From assembly GCF_001316245.1 (NCBI RefSeq), contig NZ_BBDM01000009.1, positions 46,311-110,310 on the forward strand: a stretch of 64,000 nucleotides of DNA. The letters run 5' to 3'. The notes under the pieces were generated by a model. It was given only the letters and a program-made list of their open reading frames with translations, made no database searches and had not been told where the DNA came from. This document shows positions 18,974 to 29,072 of this stretch, piece after piece. Position 1 is the first letter of the stretch. Every line of letters starts with the position of its first letter. Origin of the DNA: Vulcanisaeta sp. JCM 14467 (lineage in GTDB: Archaea; Thermoproteota; Thermoprotei; Thermoproteales; Thermocladiaceae). The position numbers and the translations under genes were made by a program.

Positions 18974-18994
18974 GTATTATGTCTTGTTCCGTTG

Positions 18995-19297
18995 ATGGCG
19001 AGCAGGAGGGTTATTAGGACCTTGGTAATAGCAATGTTGGTGCTTAGTCTTACGGCCTTGATCGTTCATGCCCAAGCAACTAGCCAAGCTCAGGTTGAGG
19101 CTGCCAAGTACCTTGCAGCTGGTATCGGCTTTGGCTTAGCAGCCCTTGGTGCCGGCATCGGTATTGGCCTTGCAGGTGCAGCATCAGTAAGTGCACTGGT
19201 TGAGAGGAGGGAATTATTCGCACTTTACCTAGTATTTGTTGCCCTGGCGGAGGCAATCGCAATATACGGCCTCGTGGTCTTCATCCTACTCTACTAA
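18995..19297 (+). CDS. atpK: A-type ATP synthase proteolipid (K/c) subunit
   Basis: Membrane ring subunit of the A1Ao ATP synthase. About 100 residues: a cleavable signal-like N-terminus (VIAMLVLSLTALIVHAQA), then two helices. Helix 1 is the glycine-rich GIGFGLAALGAGIGIGLAGA and helix 2 carries the ion-binding Glu in FVALAEAIAIYGLVV. The position of Glu with no Na+-site Gln pattern suggests proton coupling; this is inference. ATG 18995 is preferred over the in-frame TTG at 18992. It stands alone, apart from other atp genes, as often in crenarchaea. Confidence 0.9.
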   Translation: MASRRVIRTLVIAMLVLSLTALIVHAQATSQAQVEAAKYLAAGIGFGLAALGAGIGIGLAGAASVSALVERRELFALYLVFVALAEAIAIYGLVVFILLY

Positions 19298-19342
19298 GCA
19301 GACAGGAAAATTAATTAAGTAAAAATTAAGGGTCATTTCTAA

Positions 19343-20662
19343 TCACGAGGAGAGCAATCGCCTGACTAATAATGAGTAAAACCTACTCGTGACATCAAGC
19401 GACCTCAAGCTAACATACTCATTAGGGCCATGCTCATTACCACCAATCGGGCCAAAGTCAATGGTCTCAATACCAAGGGGCGAGAAGTACCTAGCATCAC
19501 TAGCCCCAGCCATCTCCACGACCCTAGCCTCAACACCAAGCTCACCAAGAACCTCACCGGCCAATTTAACAAGTCTCGAATCACGCGGAGTATATAGGTA
19601 ACCCCCACCACCCTCACCCTCAACCCTAACCTCAATCCCCTGGAAATCCTCCCTCAGGGCATCAGCCATGGCTTCCTCAATGGCCCTGGCATCATCAGTC
19701 ATAGCCCTAACGTTAACCACGAACTCATGATAATCACCAACAAACCTATACACATTGGGCGTCGACGTAACACCATAAACACTCTGGGCCTTAACTTTAG
19801 GCACGAACCTAGTCAACGGGAGCAGGGCCTTAACCAGGTTCGTCAAACCAACATCAACCTCCTGCCGCGGGCAATCACCGCATGGTACGACCACGTCAGC
19901 CTCAACCCAGGTCGGCGTAACATTACTCTTAACGAAGCTGCCCCTCATATTAACTACGTAGCATTATTAAGCCACACATACTGCGCCAACGCAATGACCG
20001 GGTGCGAATCAACACCACCAATGAAGTAAGCCGCGTGGTACGGAGGCACCACCTTATAATCAAGCTGAAACCTCACAGTCTCCCTACGCCCACTCACGAG
20101 AGCCTTCACCGATTTAGACCTAACCCTGGCATTGAATATTGCCCTCCTCCTATTAATAATGACCATGGACTGCCCATCAGCATTAATAACATAATTGGGC
20201 CTAAGCCATTACCAAGCAGGTAATCCCTCACGACCCTAGCCCCATTCTCACCACCAACCTCCTCATCCGTGGTGAAGGCCACCATGACGGTACCCCTGTC
20301 AATACTGACCAAGTCCTCAAGGCCCTAAGGACAGCAGCCACGTTACCCTTATCATCAAGTGCTCCACGGCCGTAGGCTAGGTCACCCTCAACCGTAAGCC
20401 TAAGCGGCTCAAACCTCCACTCATTGCGCACAAAGGGGACAACGTCTAAATGAGCAAGGAGCAGTACGCGAGGCTCCCCAGAACCAATGATGCCGACCAC
20501 GCTCCTATAACCGTGACTAACCAAGACCTTGGTCTTAACGCCAAGTCCATTCAAGACACCTTCCACGAAATCAACAACGCCGGGGTCAGGAAACTTACCA
20601 CTCTCGGGGTCATTCACCGTGTCAAACTCAACGAGGATCTCGAGCAATTTAAGTATGTCCAT
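19343..20662 (-). CDS. M20 family metallopeptidase (ArgE/DapE/CPG2 type), several frameshifts
   Basis: Zinc-dependent amidohydrolase of about 440 residues after repair. The family metal and catalytic motifs appear in order: LLAHLDVVPF (HxD), YGRGALDDKGNVAA (second metal Asp), FTTDEEVGG (catalytic Glu pair), and near the C-terminus GASDARYFSPLGIETIDFGP followed by EHGPNEYV (last metal His). The middle dimerisation domain lies in the 19950-20170 part. Breaks lie near 20315, 20200 and 19950. The substrate, an N-acyl amino acid or a dipeptide, cannot be decided. It starts 6 bases after the KaiC-like gene and shares its transcript. Confidence 0.82.
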
Positions 20663-20668
20663 GACCCA

Positions 20669-21430
20669 CTAACCACCCTGCTGAACCTGAATTCCCAGGC
20701 TCTCCAGCGTGTTCTTAAGCATATTTCTAATCTCATTAATGTCCACGGGAACTATCGTACCCCTCGCAGTCGTAAAGTAATACCAGCTCATCGAGTGCGA
20801 GACACCCTTCATCCTCTTAACCCTCAACCTCCTAACCGGTATGCCCAGGTTCGCCATATTCTCATCAAACTCCATCTCAATAACACCATCAAACACATAC
20901 TCAATACTATTAAGCAGGTTATCAATATCCTCAGTAGTCACGTGAGCCACTATGAACGTAACCATGTTATGAAGCCTCGACAAAGCCTTCAACTGCTTAA
21001 GCATCGCAACCAAACCCCTAGGGTCAATATTAATGAGTAGGTCATTGATCGAGTCAATAATGAGTCCACGGGCACCCCTCGAGTAGACGGCCTGACCAAC
21101 CTTACTAACCACCTGTCCAGGGTCCAACTCAGTAATCACATCAACAACACTTGGAGCCTTAACCCTACGCTGATCACTAAGCGAGAAACCATCAATTATG
21201 AAAAGCCTACTACTGAAGTCCTTCAAGTCATTGATTATGGACTCAGGGTTATCATCAAAAGAGACATAAACAAGTGGGTAACTACTAAGGACGCTCCTGG
21301 CAAGCAACTTAACAAGCAGGGTCTTCCCCATGCCTAGGTCCCCACGAATAAGGACAAGATAACCAAAGGGAAAACCCGTGGGCAGTAAATCCTCCAGAAC
21401 CTCACACTTGAGGAACTCCATAACAACCAA
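20669..21430 (-). CDS. KaiC/RadA-like RecA-superfamily ATPase
   Basis: About 253 residues, one RecA-like domain. Walker A is IRGDLGMGKTLLVK near residue 30, a hydrophobic strand LVYVSFDDNPES follows as in KaiC-like proteins, and Walker B is RGLIIDSINDLL near residue 130. The C-terminal part is beta-rich (RRLRVKRMKGVSHSMSWYYF), as in GvpD/KaiC relatives. Single-domain archaeal members are often signalling ATPases with unknown partners. The start may be ATG 21430 or the Met three codons later. It heads the two-gene transcript with the M20 peptidase. Confidence 0.78.
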   Translation of the reverse strand: MVVMEFLKCEVLEDLLPTGFPFGYLVLIRGDLGMGKTLLVKLLARSVLSSYPLVYVSFDDNPESIINDLKDFSSRLFIIDGFSLSDQRRVKAPSVVDVITELDPGQVVSKVGQAVYSRGARGLIIDSINDLLINIDPRGLVAMLKQLKALSRLHNMVTFIVAHVTTEDIDNLLNSIEYVFDGVIEMEFDENMANLGIPVRRLRVKRMKGVSHSMSWYYFTTARGTIVPVDINEIRNMLKNTLESLGIQVQQGG

Positions 21431-21484
21431 GGAATTAAGCCGAAACCAAATAATTAAGCATTACCCAAACCATGAAGGAAGGAT

Positions 21485-21583
21485 TGGTGGGCCCGCCGGG
21501 ATTCGAACCCGGGACCTCCCGGTTATGAGCCATACGCGGGGCTTCCTGCCCCAGGGCGCTCTGACCTGGCTAAGCTACGGCCC
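21485..21583 (-). tRNA. tRNA-Met (CAU, elongator type) with an intron in the anticodon stem and one base missing
   Basis: The complementary strand gives a tRNA with loop CUCAUAA between GG and CCGGG. The 5' half of the anticodon stem, CCC+GG, is interrupted by about 22 bases (UGGGGC-AGGAA-GCCCC-GCGUAU), so the intron sits between positions 29 and 30 instead of 37/38 and forms its own hairpin. The stem CCCGG/CCGGG is not of the initiator type; tRNA-Ile2 (CAU) is an alternative. The T arm (CCGGG UUCGAAU CCCGG) is perfect and CCA is encoded (21485-21487). The acceptor strand reads GGGCCG where GGGCCCG is needed to pair with CGGGCCC, so one base of a CCC run is absent near 21580. Confidence 0.88.
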
Positions 21584-21646
21584 TAGCAATAATGCCTACA
21601 ACCAAGACCTTTTTAAGGTTTTCAGTACGTGCCCTAAATCACCCCA

Positions 21647-21820
21647 TTAATTACAACTCAACCCAGCCCTTGCACCACCCGTATTCATTACCTCCAACTC
21701 AAATTTCAAGATCGCCATAATCTCCCACAGCCAATCAAGGGCTTCGTTGCACGGTACCTCACCCATCCTAGCCCTACCAATTATCATCAACGCCTCATCA
21801 ATCAGTCTCGCCGTACTCAT
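21647..21820 (-). CDS. small helical protein, unrecognised
   Basis: A 57-residue frame beginning MSTARLIDEALMIIGRARMG and containing an amphipathic helix with two Trp (ALDWLWEIMAILKFELEV). Codon use resembles neighbouring genes (AGG, GAG, TTG, GTA). The upstream region has AT-rich promoter-like sequence. There is no recognised domain, and a chance frame is possible at this size. Confidence 0.4.
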   Translation of the reverse strand: MSTARLIDEALMIIGRARMGEVPCNEALDWLWEIMAILKFELEVMNTGGARAGLSCN

Positions 21821-21943
21821 CACCGCGATTTAAAGTAAATTTAATTCTTCAACTTAATTACCCAGTTCCTGAAAAGTGAACATATTTCAACTTGTTATTT
21901 CAAATGAACAGTAATACTTATGCACCCCAAACACACTAACTAA

Positions 21944-21998
21944 GCAGTGATGACCCAATGCAGTACCGAACAATGACGAGACTGACCTGCCCTGATGA
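21944..21998 (+). ncRNA. candidate archaeal C/D box guide sRNA
   Basis: The elements have canonical order and spacing: C box GUGAUGA (21947-21953), a 12-base guide CCCAATGCAGTA, D' box CCGA (21966-21969), a 3-base spacer, C' box AUGACGA (21973-21979), a 12-base guide GACTGACCTGCC, and D box CUGA (21992-21995). Two guides of exactly 12 bases and a length of about 50 fit archaeal C/D sRNAs that direct 2'-O-methylation. It lies in a 280-base gap with no better gene, and an AT-rich stretch (21911-21921) could be its promoter. Targets cannot be assigned without rRNA and tRNA sequences. Confidence 0.6.
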
Positions 21999-22104
21999 GT
22001 AACGTAATCAGATTAAAACCACCAATCAGCAAAGCCGCACTCATCAATATCGCTCAGTCACCTCCTCTCTCCTCACTAAGAAGCTTAATAAAAAGACCTC
22101 CCTT

Positions 22105-24624
22105 TTAAGCACTCATAACACCGCCTTGACGTAGGAGCTCCTTAATGAGCCACGCCTTAACAATGACACCCTCCCCACCTGCCTCCACAGTAACGTCAGC
22201 ATAATCATCAACCTTAAGCACGTCACTGGGCTTAACCACGGTATTATTAACCACGAGCCTAACACCAACCAACGGACCATGCCTACCAACCAACTCCCCA
22301 ACAAACTCCCTAACCACTAACTCCGTCGACTCAGCATCAATTAGACGAAGAACACCAAGCCTAGCACTGGCAACTGCCAAAGCCCTCAACGGATTGTCCA
22401 GGGACCTCCAGACCTCATCAACGGCAGAGACCAAGTAATCACTGACGCCCCTAACCACGGACCTAAGGGCAACGTAAAACGCAACCCTTGGACCAAGGTA
22501 ATCCCTAAGCACGGTGTAGACACCCGCGGCCTGCCTAGCCTTAACACCAAGGTAACCCGCTAGGTCAGTGATCCCCTGGCGTAGCAGTGGTCTTATCACG
22601 GAGTACGGCCTAAGGACTATGACGGGCGATAGGGCGGTATTCACAACCCTCATCAGGGCATCCCTTAACTGCTCATTCCCCACGGCCATGACCCTCCTAG
22701 CAAGGTACTCCCTGGCCAGGGAAACACCGTAGAGTGCGGGTAGGGTATATGGAGCAGCCGAGACCTCGGGCAGGTGCCTCAAGGCCCAGTAACCAGCCCT
22801 AAGCGCATGCCTAACGTACCTACGCCTAGAAAGCTCGAGGAGCCTCCTAACCGTGTAATACCTCCTCACCAAGCCCTCCCGCCTAACTAACCTCCTAATG
22901 GTTGTTGAAACCAGTGGGCTCGCCATAGACGCAACATCACCATAGGTAATGCGCGGCTTAACCCTGAGGACGCCCATTATCCTCGACCAATACCTAAACC
23001 TAGGCGCCAGAGCCACTAGACCGACCAGGCCGAGGAAAAGCGCCGAGTAGTACACGGCATTAACAAGGAGGCTAGGAAGGCGCCCAGGTTGAGTGGGTTC
23101 GACTCAACATTTTTAATCACCATCAATGAGTCATTAAGCCAGGCCACGTAAGTGCCACTCCACAGGGCGTAGTAATTGAGGTTGTAGGGTTCGATGCCTA
23201 TCACCAGGACATTAATCCTCGTGGAGTTACAGGTACCACGGCACGTGAGCGATGCCGTCAACCTAATGGCCCTAAGCCCGTTAATGGCCGCCGAGTAATT
23301 ACCCACACCACCACACGCCTCACGAATAATCGAGAGCACCGCATCAACAACCTGCGGTGGAGCCCCAGGGCCCTGGTAAGTGACTGATGGGTTAATGAGG
23401 AGCTCCAAGTCGCGACAGAACAACTCATGGTTAAGGACTAAGCCCTCAACCCAGGACCTGGACACAAGGTTCGGCGGCTCACCCTCGGTGATGGAGTAAC
23501 TAATCGAGCAATTACCCCCAGCAGGTCCCTGGGGCATTAACCTAACCTGAGCCGCGTAGGCAGTCACGGTTAGGTCCCCACTGCATGGAGTGGTCACGTT
23601 TATGACAGCATAGCCAGGCCCGGTGTTAATTTTGACGCCGCCCTCACCAACCCACGTGTAGTTGAAGAGACCGACCAGGGAATCCCCATTGAACACAGCG
23701 ACCATTGGCAACCCAATGACCACGGGACCACTTAAATACGGGCTCGGCGTGATCAGGGCATTGGCGCTAAACCTAAGGAACAACGCCACCACACAATCAA
23801 CCCTATACATCAACAACCCAACCCTAAGCACGTGCATCGGGAGGGCAATGATACCGGCACCGTTGGGCAAGCTACAGTCTCATTATACGGAAACCCAAAA
23901 CCCTCGACGCAAAGCACGGCGGTACCTGCTACCCAACTCATCAACAACCTCAACCCTGACGAAACCAAGCTCATTGGTACCGCTGGCAGGTTATTAACCA
24001 CGTTAATCAATGGCGGTGGATGCGAGGAATTCACGGCGGCGGGTAGCGCAAGGCCAAGGACCAGGTAAACGGCGGCCAGAACCACCGCAGCGTTCCTAAC
24101 CCTGGGCAGTACGAGGAGGAAGGCGATATAGGGCATGAAGGCCCAAGCACCCCGCCAATCAACAGGGCGTACCTAATGAACCACAGGGCCGCAATGGCTG
24201 CGGAGAAGAACCTGACCAGGTAATCAATGACCAACGAGACCAGGTGCTCAAGAACCTCAACGACAACCTCGATAGCCAGGATAAACCCAGAGCCAGCGAC
24301 CACGTAATTAACCACATCAGCAATAGGCAAACCAACATTAACCACAATCGAGATAGCCTCATCAGCAAGGCCCAACGCACTTATCAAGCCATTGTAACTA
24401 CGTATCAACCCATCAACGGTGCTCAACGCCACAGCAGTCGAGTAAAGGCTATTAGACACCAAACCGAAGAAGTTCGTAACAAGGGCGAGGGCAAGCGCGA
24501 ACCAGGCAAGGTCCTCAACCTCAACCCTAAACTCGCCGTTCCTAACCAAGGTGTAGAGAAACCTAACGAGCAGTAAGCCCGCCATAGCCGTAACCACGAG
24601 GACAAGGCCGAGCATAACCATCAC
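22105..24624 (-). CDS. large polytopic membrane protein, several frameshifts
   Basis: One protein of about 840 residues reassembled from four frames that join near 24150, 23850 and 23050. The N-terminal third has about six to eight membrane helices (first: MLGLVLVVTAMAGLLLVRFL; later FALALALVTNFFGLVSNSLY). A beta-rich outer domain of about 250 residues with several Cys and sequons follows. Then comes a single membrane helix (LFLGLVGLVALAP) and a basic, helical cytoplasmic tail of about 290 residues full of Arg pairs. I do not recognise it. The layout of a multi-helix channel, exposed domain and large inner tail recalls secretion or DNA-transfer channels (VirB6/CedA type), but this is only an architectural likeness. 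It overlaps the preceding gene by 4 bases (ATGA). Confidence 0.6.
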
Positions 24625-25441
24625 GACAGTGCGGACCTAATGGCGTAAATCACGGCGAAGAGAAGGGCGTAAAGAATCAAAACAATAGTCTCCGCTTGAG
24701 CAACATAAACAGCGAGCCTATTGTAAGCGTTAAGCACATCACCAAAACCATTGATGCTCAAACCAATGTTCTGACACCAGGTCGTCTCAAAATTGTGCGG
24801 ATTAATAATGTAGGAAATACCCCTATCACTAATCATGGCCGTGTAAAACGGCTGGGAAGCAATAATGGCAGCACCACCAACCACAACCACATAAAGCCCC
24901 AGGCCAACCGCAATAAGCAACGAACCAACACCCCTAAGCCTAGACACAGAAAGACCAAGACCAATAGCAATCAAGAACGACGACAAGCCCGGCAACCACT
25001 GAGCCAGGTAAATCATGGGAACAACATCCTCAGTCGACTCGAGAATCAAGGTCGCATTCTCCGTCTGAATACTACGAACATCACACCAGGGATACGTCAG
25101 AGGACAACTGCAGGTGTTCCACACGAGCCATGCCCTGAACCTTATGGCGTTCCATGCGTAGTCGTAGATCGTCCTGTAGACTGTGGCTGGTTTATGGTTA
25201 GCGAGCCGATTAGTACCTTGTTGATTATGGCTATGGCCAGTATGACGCCTCCGACTATGGCTAAGTAGTTTATGACCTCGTCGATGAACTCCCATATTTC
25301 ATTTGGCCTACCCATTAGGTATAGGGTTATGGCTGTTATGCCGATTATTGTTAGGGCGGCTGCGGCTATGTAGGCTATGCCCGTGGATAGCATTAGATTG
25401 AGTATTTGGGATACGGTAACCATCCACTGAGCGCTCGACAT
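24621..25441 (-). CDS. polytopic membrane protein, partner of the large membrane protein, frameshifted
   Basis: About 273 residues. The N-terminus has two closely spaced helices (IAYIAAAALTIIGITAITLY and YLAIVGGVILAIAIINKVLI) separated by a short acidic loop, an arrangement like T4SS pilin/CedA1-type proteins. An exposed Cys-containing loop follows, then helices 3 and 4 (SSFLIAIGLGLSV, SLLIAVGLGLYVVVVGGAAI), a second exposed loop, and a final helix. The frame breaks near 25195. Its stop overlaps the start of the large membrane protein, so the two are made together. Divergent from the pilin-like gene at 25518 over a 76-base gap. Function unknown. Confidence 0.6.
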
Positions 25442-25517
25442 AAGCCATTAACCAGTGAACCCCTTTAAAAGCAGTAAAGTAGTAATGCTTTAATGCCCGG
25501 TGTAGGTAATTGGTTAT

Positions 25518-25895
25518 ATGTCGAGGGGCTTCACGGTGGGTGGTGTCGTGGTTTTGGCCCTGCTCATAGTCGCGTCCTCGCTCATCATTTACCTACTCGG
25601 TGATTACCTGTACGCTGTGTATAGGTTGTCGGTGGTGGCTGGTGGGATAAATGCTAGGTTGGTTCAGTTGTCTAGGTCTTGTGTTGCTTACTTGGTTAAT
25701 GGTTCGCTTTACTTCCCGTATGGTGCCTACGTGGAGTACTCAGTGCCGAGTGTCGTGGAGCCCGGCTACTACCACGTCATAAATCTGACGGGTGTTAATG
25801 GTGAGGCCCTGATTTTCCTTAGTGGTTGTACGATTGTTGTTAGGTCCAGTGGTAATGCCACGGGCTTTGAGGTGGTTGGTTATGGCTCTGGCTGA
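25518..25895 (+). CDS. pilin-like surface protein
   Basis: About 125 residues. The N-terminus MSRG-FTVGGVVVLALLIVA is a short charged leader, a Gly-Phe junction and a hydrophobic helix, which resembles the class III signal peptide cleaved by archaeal prepilin peptidase. The remainder is a small beta-rich domain with two Cys (SRSCVAYLVNGSLY and LSGCTIVV) that could form a disulfide, and several sequons. The next gene starts with a very similar leader, SRGFDVGLVIALGL, so the two may assemble into one surface structure. No pilus ATPase or platform gene is in the window. Confidence 0.55.
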   Translation: MSRGFTVGGVVVLALLIVASSLIIYLLGDYLYAVYRLSVVAGGINARLVQLSRSCVAYLVNGSLYFPYGAYVEYSVPSVVEPGYYHVINLTGVNGEALIFLSGCTIVVRSSGNATGFEVVGYGSG

Positions 25896-25897
25896 CC

Positions 25898-27971
25898 TGG
25901 TTCTCGAGGGTTTGACGTTGGCCTGGTCATTGCACTAGGTTTGGTATTAATTGGTGGTCTTGCTTACCTGACGGTGACTGTGACCAGCGTTAACAATGCT
26001 AGGCTTGCCTACGCCGGGCTCTACGTATACTTGCCGCAGCCATTCTACGTTAATGGGACCCTATACGTGCCCATGCTAAACATTGGCTATTACAGGGCTT
26101 TGGTTAAGTATGTGTACGTTAGGTCTGTGGATGGCTCGGTGCATGTTTATGCGCCAGGCCTGGTGCTTGGTCTTGGTCAGTATTACGTGTATAGGCTTAG
26201 CCCTGGCTATGAACCAGTGGCAGTGACCGTCGTTGCGTCGCCGGTGGGTTACCCGGGCGTTGTTAGGGAGTTTAGTGCCAACGTGACTGGGGTGTCCGCC
26301 GTGCCCGTGGTGACCCTTAGTGGGCCAGGCACTGGCGGTGGCTTGATCGAGGTCATAGTTAATGACCCATATGGTGCCGGTTGGCAGATCCAGTGGAGTT
26401 ATGCTGGACAGACATACTCAATGGGTCAATCCCAGTCCTACACCTGGTACATAAACCCACCCTACGCCCCAATACAGATTATCTTCACGGCAAAGATAAC
26501 CCAGAACCCAAGCGCTAATGGTATTAATTACACGTGCAGTATCACGCCGAGCCAAGTCAGTAATAGTTACGGCCCAGGCTCCGTGGTGACATTCAATGTT
26601 CAGTGCAGTGCTGAGTACTACGTGGTTGTGCAACTCTACGCGCCATGCCACAACGCCAATTACTGGGTCACTGCGTGGACAGACACCCAAAGCGTGAGCG
26701 TTAATGGTTACCAAGGCTCGGGAACTACACCCTGTACTACACGACGACTAACCCACAGGGCATTGGGCAGGTGGCATTCCAGGCATGTGAGAGTCCCCCA
26801 GCCTTCATAGAGGGAAAGCTAGCCATCTATAATTTATCGGCGCCAGGGAACCCAATGATTGAGGAGACGAATAATTGGTCAAGCCCACTCCCACTCACCT
26901 GGTGCACCCCGATCCTAACCATAGACACGGCGCCCGGCATTACCTACGCAGGGGTCTTTGGCACATACGGAGGCTGCGCAGTCCCAGGCCCATTCGGCGG
27001 TGGCGGCAATAACGGCGGTAATAATAGCAATCAAATAAGCGTTTCAGTGAGTGACTCCTACGGAGCGGGCTGGAGCGTGACGTGGAGCGGCGGTGCAAGC
27101 GGTGGCAAGACTGGCTCAGGCTCAACGACGTGGAACATAACCGCGAGCAGTACCGTGAACTTCAACGCTAAAATAACCAGCAACCCAGCAAACTACACAT
27201 GCACCATAAACCCAACAAGCACAAGCGCCAACCCAGGAGACTCAGTGACCTTCACCGTGACATGTACAAGTACTAACACCACCCAACCACCGCCGAGTGG
27301 GCCGTACTGCATAGTCACGCCACAAGCAAGTGACAATGTGGGTGGTGCCTCGGGCATTAAAGATAGCCCAGGCACCACGCAGTACCTGAGCCCAGGTCAG
27401 TCACAGACCTTCTACTGGTGGATACAGTACAACCCAGTCACCTACGACGGAACTGAGTACTACCTCAATAACATGGAGGTCTCACTCAATGGCAGGTAGT
27501 CGCGAACCAACAAACATCAAGCATAGACTACACATTCACCTGCCCAGGCACACTAACCAGCAACCAGACATACACCCTAACAGGCACTGCGAATTACATG
27601 CCAGGTACCTAAAGTACGAGGGCGGAAACACAATAAGCGCCCAGAACGGGACACTGGGGCAAATAGCCAGCGGCTCCTTCAGTTGGAGCGACCCAATATT
27701 CCTGGGTGGGTCATGGTCAATAAGCTACAGCCAATATGGCACTAGCCTGAAGGTAAGCGTCACACTCAACGACCAATACTCAGAGACCGGCCAGGCAACA
27801 CCACTAAGCGAGTCACAAACATTAGCCATCAGCAACCCACCCGGCTACTTATGCAGTATATACAGCGTCTCGGCAACAAGCGGCTCAATAAGTAGTGGGC
27901 AGGCAAGCAACTGGATGCCACCAGTCACAGTAACAATAACATGCACACCAATAGGAAATGGTGGTAAGTGA
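25898..27971 (+). CDS. large pilin-like surface protein with repeated Cys-paired domains, several frameshifts
   Basis: About 690 residues after joining frames near 25911, 26715, 27495 and 27605. It begins SRGFDVGLVIALGLVLIGGL, a pilin-like leader and anchor; the start codon itself is unclear and may be damaged. The outer part has two copies of a domain with the pattern D-x-YGAGW ... TW ... AKIT-x-NP ... YTC-x-I-x-P ... VTF-x-V-x-C (about 26346-26620 and 27030-27275). A weaker third copy near the C-terminus ends VTVTITC. A Gly/Asn linker (GGGGNNGGNNSN) separates the first two domains. Each domain has one conserved Cys pair. Stop of the upstream pilin-like gene is 2 bases away. The protein may be an adhesin or pilus tip. 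Confidence 0.55.
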
Positions 27972-28013
27972 TTAAATCATGTTTAAATTTATACCTTAAA
28001 ATCAAAACAACCC

Positions 28014-29041
28014 CTAACTAATTGTTACATTAATAGGCATCACCCTATAGTTCCAGACCCACCAGGCGTAGGTCTCTACATACGGTGTCCATGATGAATT
28101 CCACGTCGTGCCATAATGCATGTATGTGTCCACGGCACCCAGGTAGCCTGCGAATGGCACTGTTATGCCAAGTGCCGCCTGTGGGTTGGGTGCGTAGATT
28201 ATGTCCAGCTTAAACGGGACTATGATGCTTAGACTTGCGTAGACAATCCTTACATAGCCGTAGTAAGTACTATTAAGCGCCAGGGTTGCGTTGCCCAGGT
28301 TACCAGCAATTATCGTCACCGTTCCATTACCATTCAGCACTAATTCTCTAGCAGTGGCCCGTAGCCTGGCGTGTCGCCGAATATGAATACCGTGTAGCCC
28401 GGGAATGGGTAGTTCAGGGTGTAGTTGCTCACGAATGAGTAGCCAATGCCCCCAAGGCTTGCTCGTTGTATTGTACCATTGACGAGTAGGTTAATGTTAA
28501 TGCCCCAGCCACGCTCGTACTCCACACCATACGGCGTGGTCCAATTAGCCGCACAACCGGCACCGCACATAGTTAGCTCCAGCTCGTTGGCTATTGAGTC
28601 AGGCACTACCCACACGGCTATGAACCAGCCAGTCCCATTGGGTAGTACAACAACCCTGCCCCAGACCCAGCCAGTGCCCAGGATATAACCCGTCACGTTC
28701 CACCAAAGACTCATTACTGATTGATTGCTTGGTGAGACCACGAAGGTTGTTTGGTTCACTGGCACCGGCACGTACTTAATGACTGTCCTATTTATGTACA
28801 CGGGCACGGTCTGGTTCACATACTCGACAATGGTCCTATTCACGTAAACCGTGTGGTTCACCGGCACTGCAATGTAGACAACCCTCTCCTGCACCAAACC
28901 GAGTTTAGCGGTTATGAATTGGAGTGGCTTCACGTATGGGCTGGCGATGATTATGGCCAGTAGTGCCATGGCGACTACACCCACCACTATTAACGCCTTC
29001 TCCCCACCCGATGCGTAGTACCACCAGTCGTTTAGTTCCAT
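28014..29041 (-). CDS. membrane-anchored surface protein with an N-glycosylation ladder, frameshifted
   Basis: About 342 residues. One membrane helix near residues 17-33 (LIVVGVVAMALLAIIIA). It is followed by an extended Val/Tyr-rich stalk where NxT sequons recur every 6-12 residues (N62, N68, N76, N84, N96; VNHT, VNRT, VNQT, INRT, VNQT). The outer domain is beta-rich with a CGAGC Cys pair. The frame changes near 28340, where the ELVLNGNGTVTIIAG continuation starts upstream of an internal ATG, so it is one gene. It faces the pilin-like genes tail to tail and probably belongs to the same cell-surface group. Function unknown. Confidence 0.6.
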
Positions 29042-29072
29042 GTGCGTTGGTTGTTTGTTTTGCTTATTAGTT

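Noticed and set aside
20450..21040. Long plus-strand frame opposite the M20 and KaiC-like genes
   Set aside because: It is the antisense of well-supported genes and encodes no recognisable protein.
21378..21650. Plus-strand frame across the tRNA-Met
   Set aside because: It contains the typical false peptide produced by translating a tRNA gene (GPAGIRTRDL).
24696..25268. Plus-strand frame opposite the small polytopic membrane gene
   Set aside because: Asn/Thr/His-rich translation without domains, an antisense shadow of the membrane protein.
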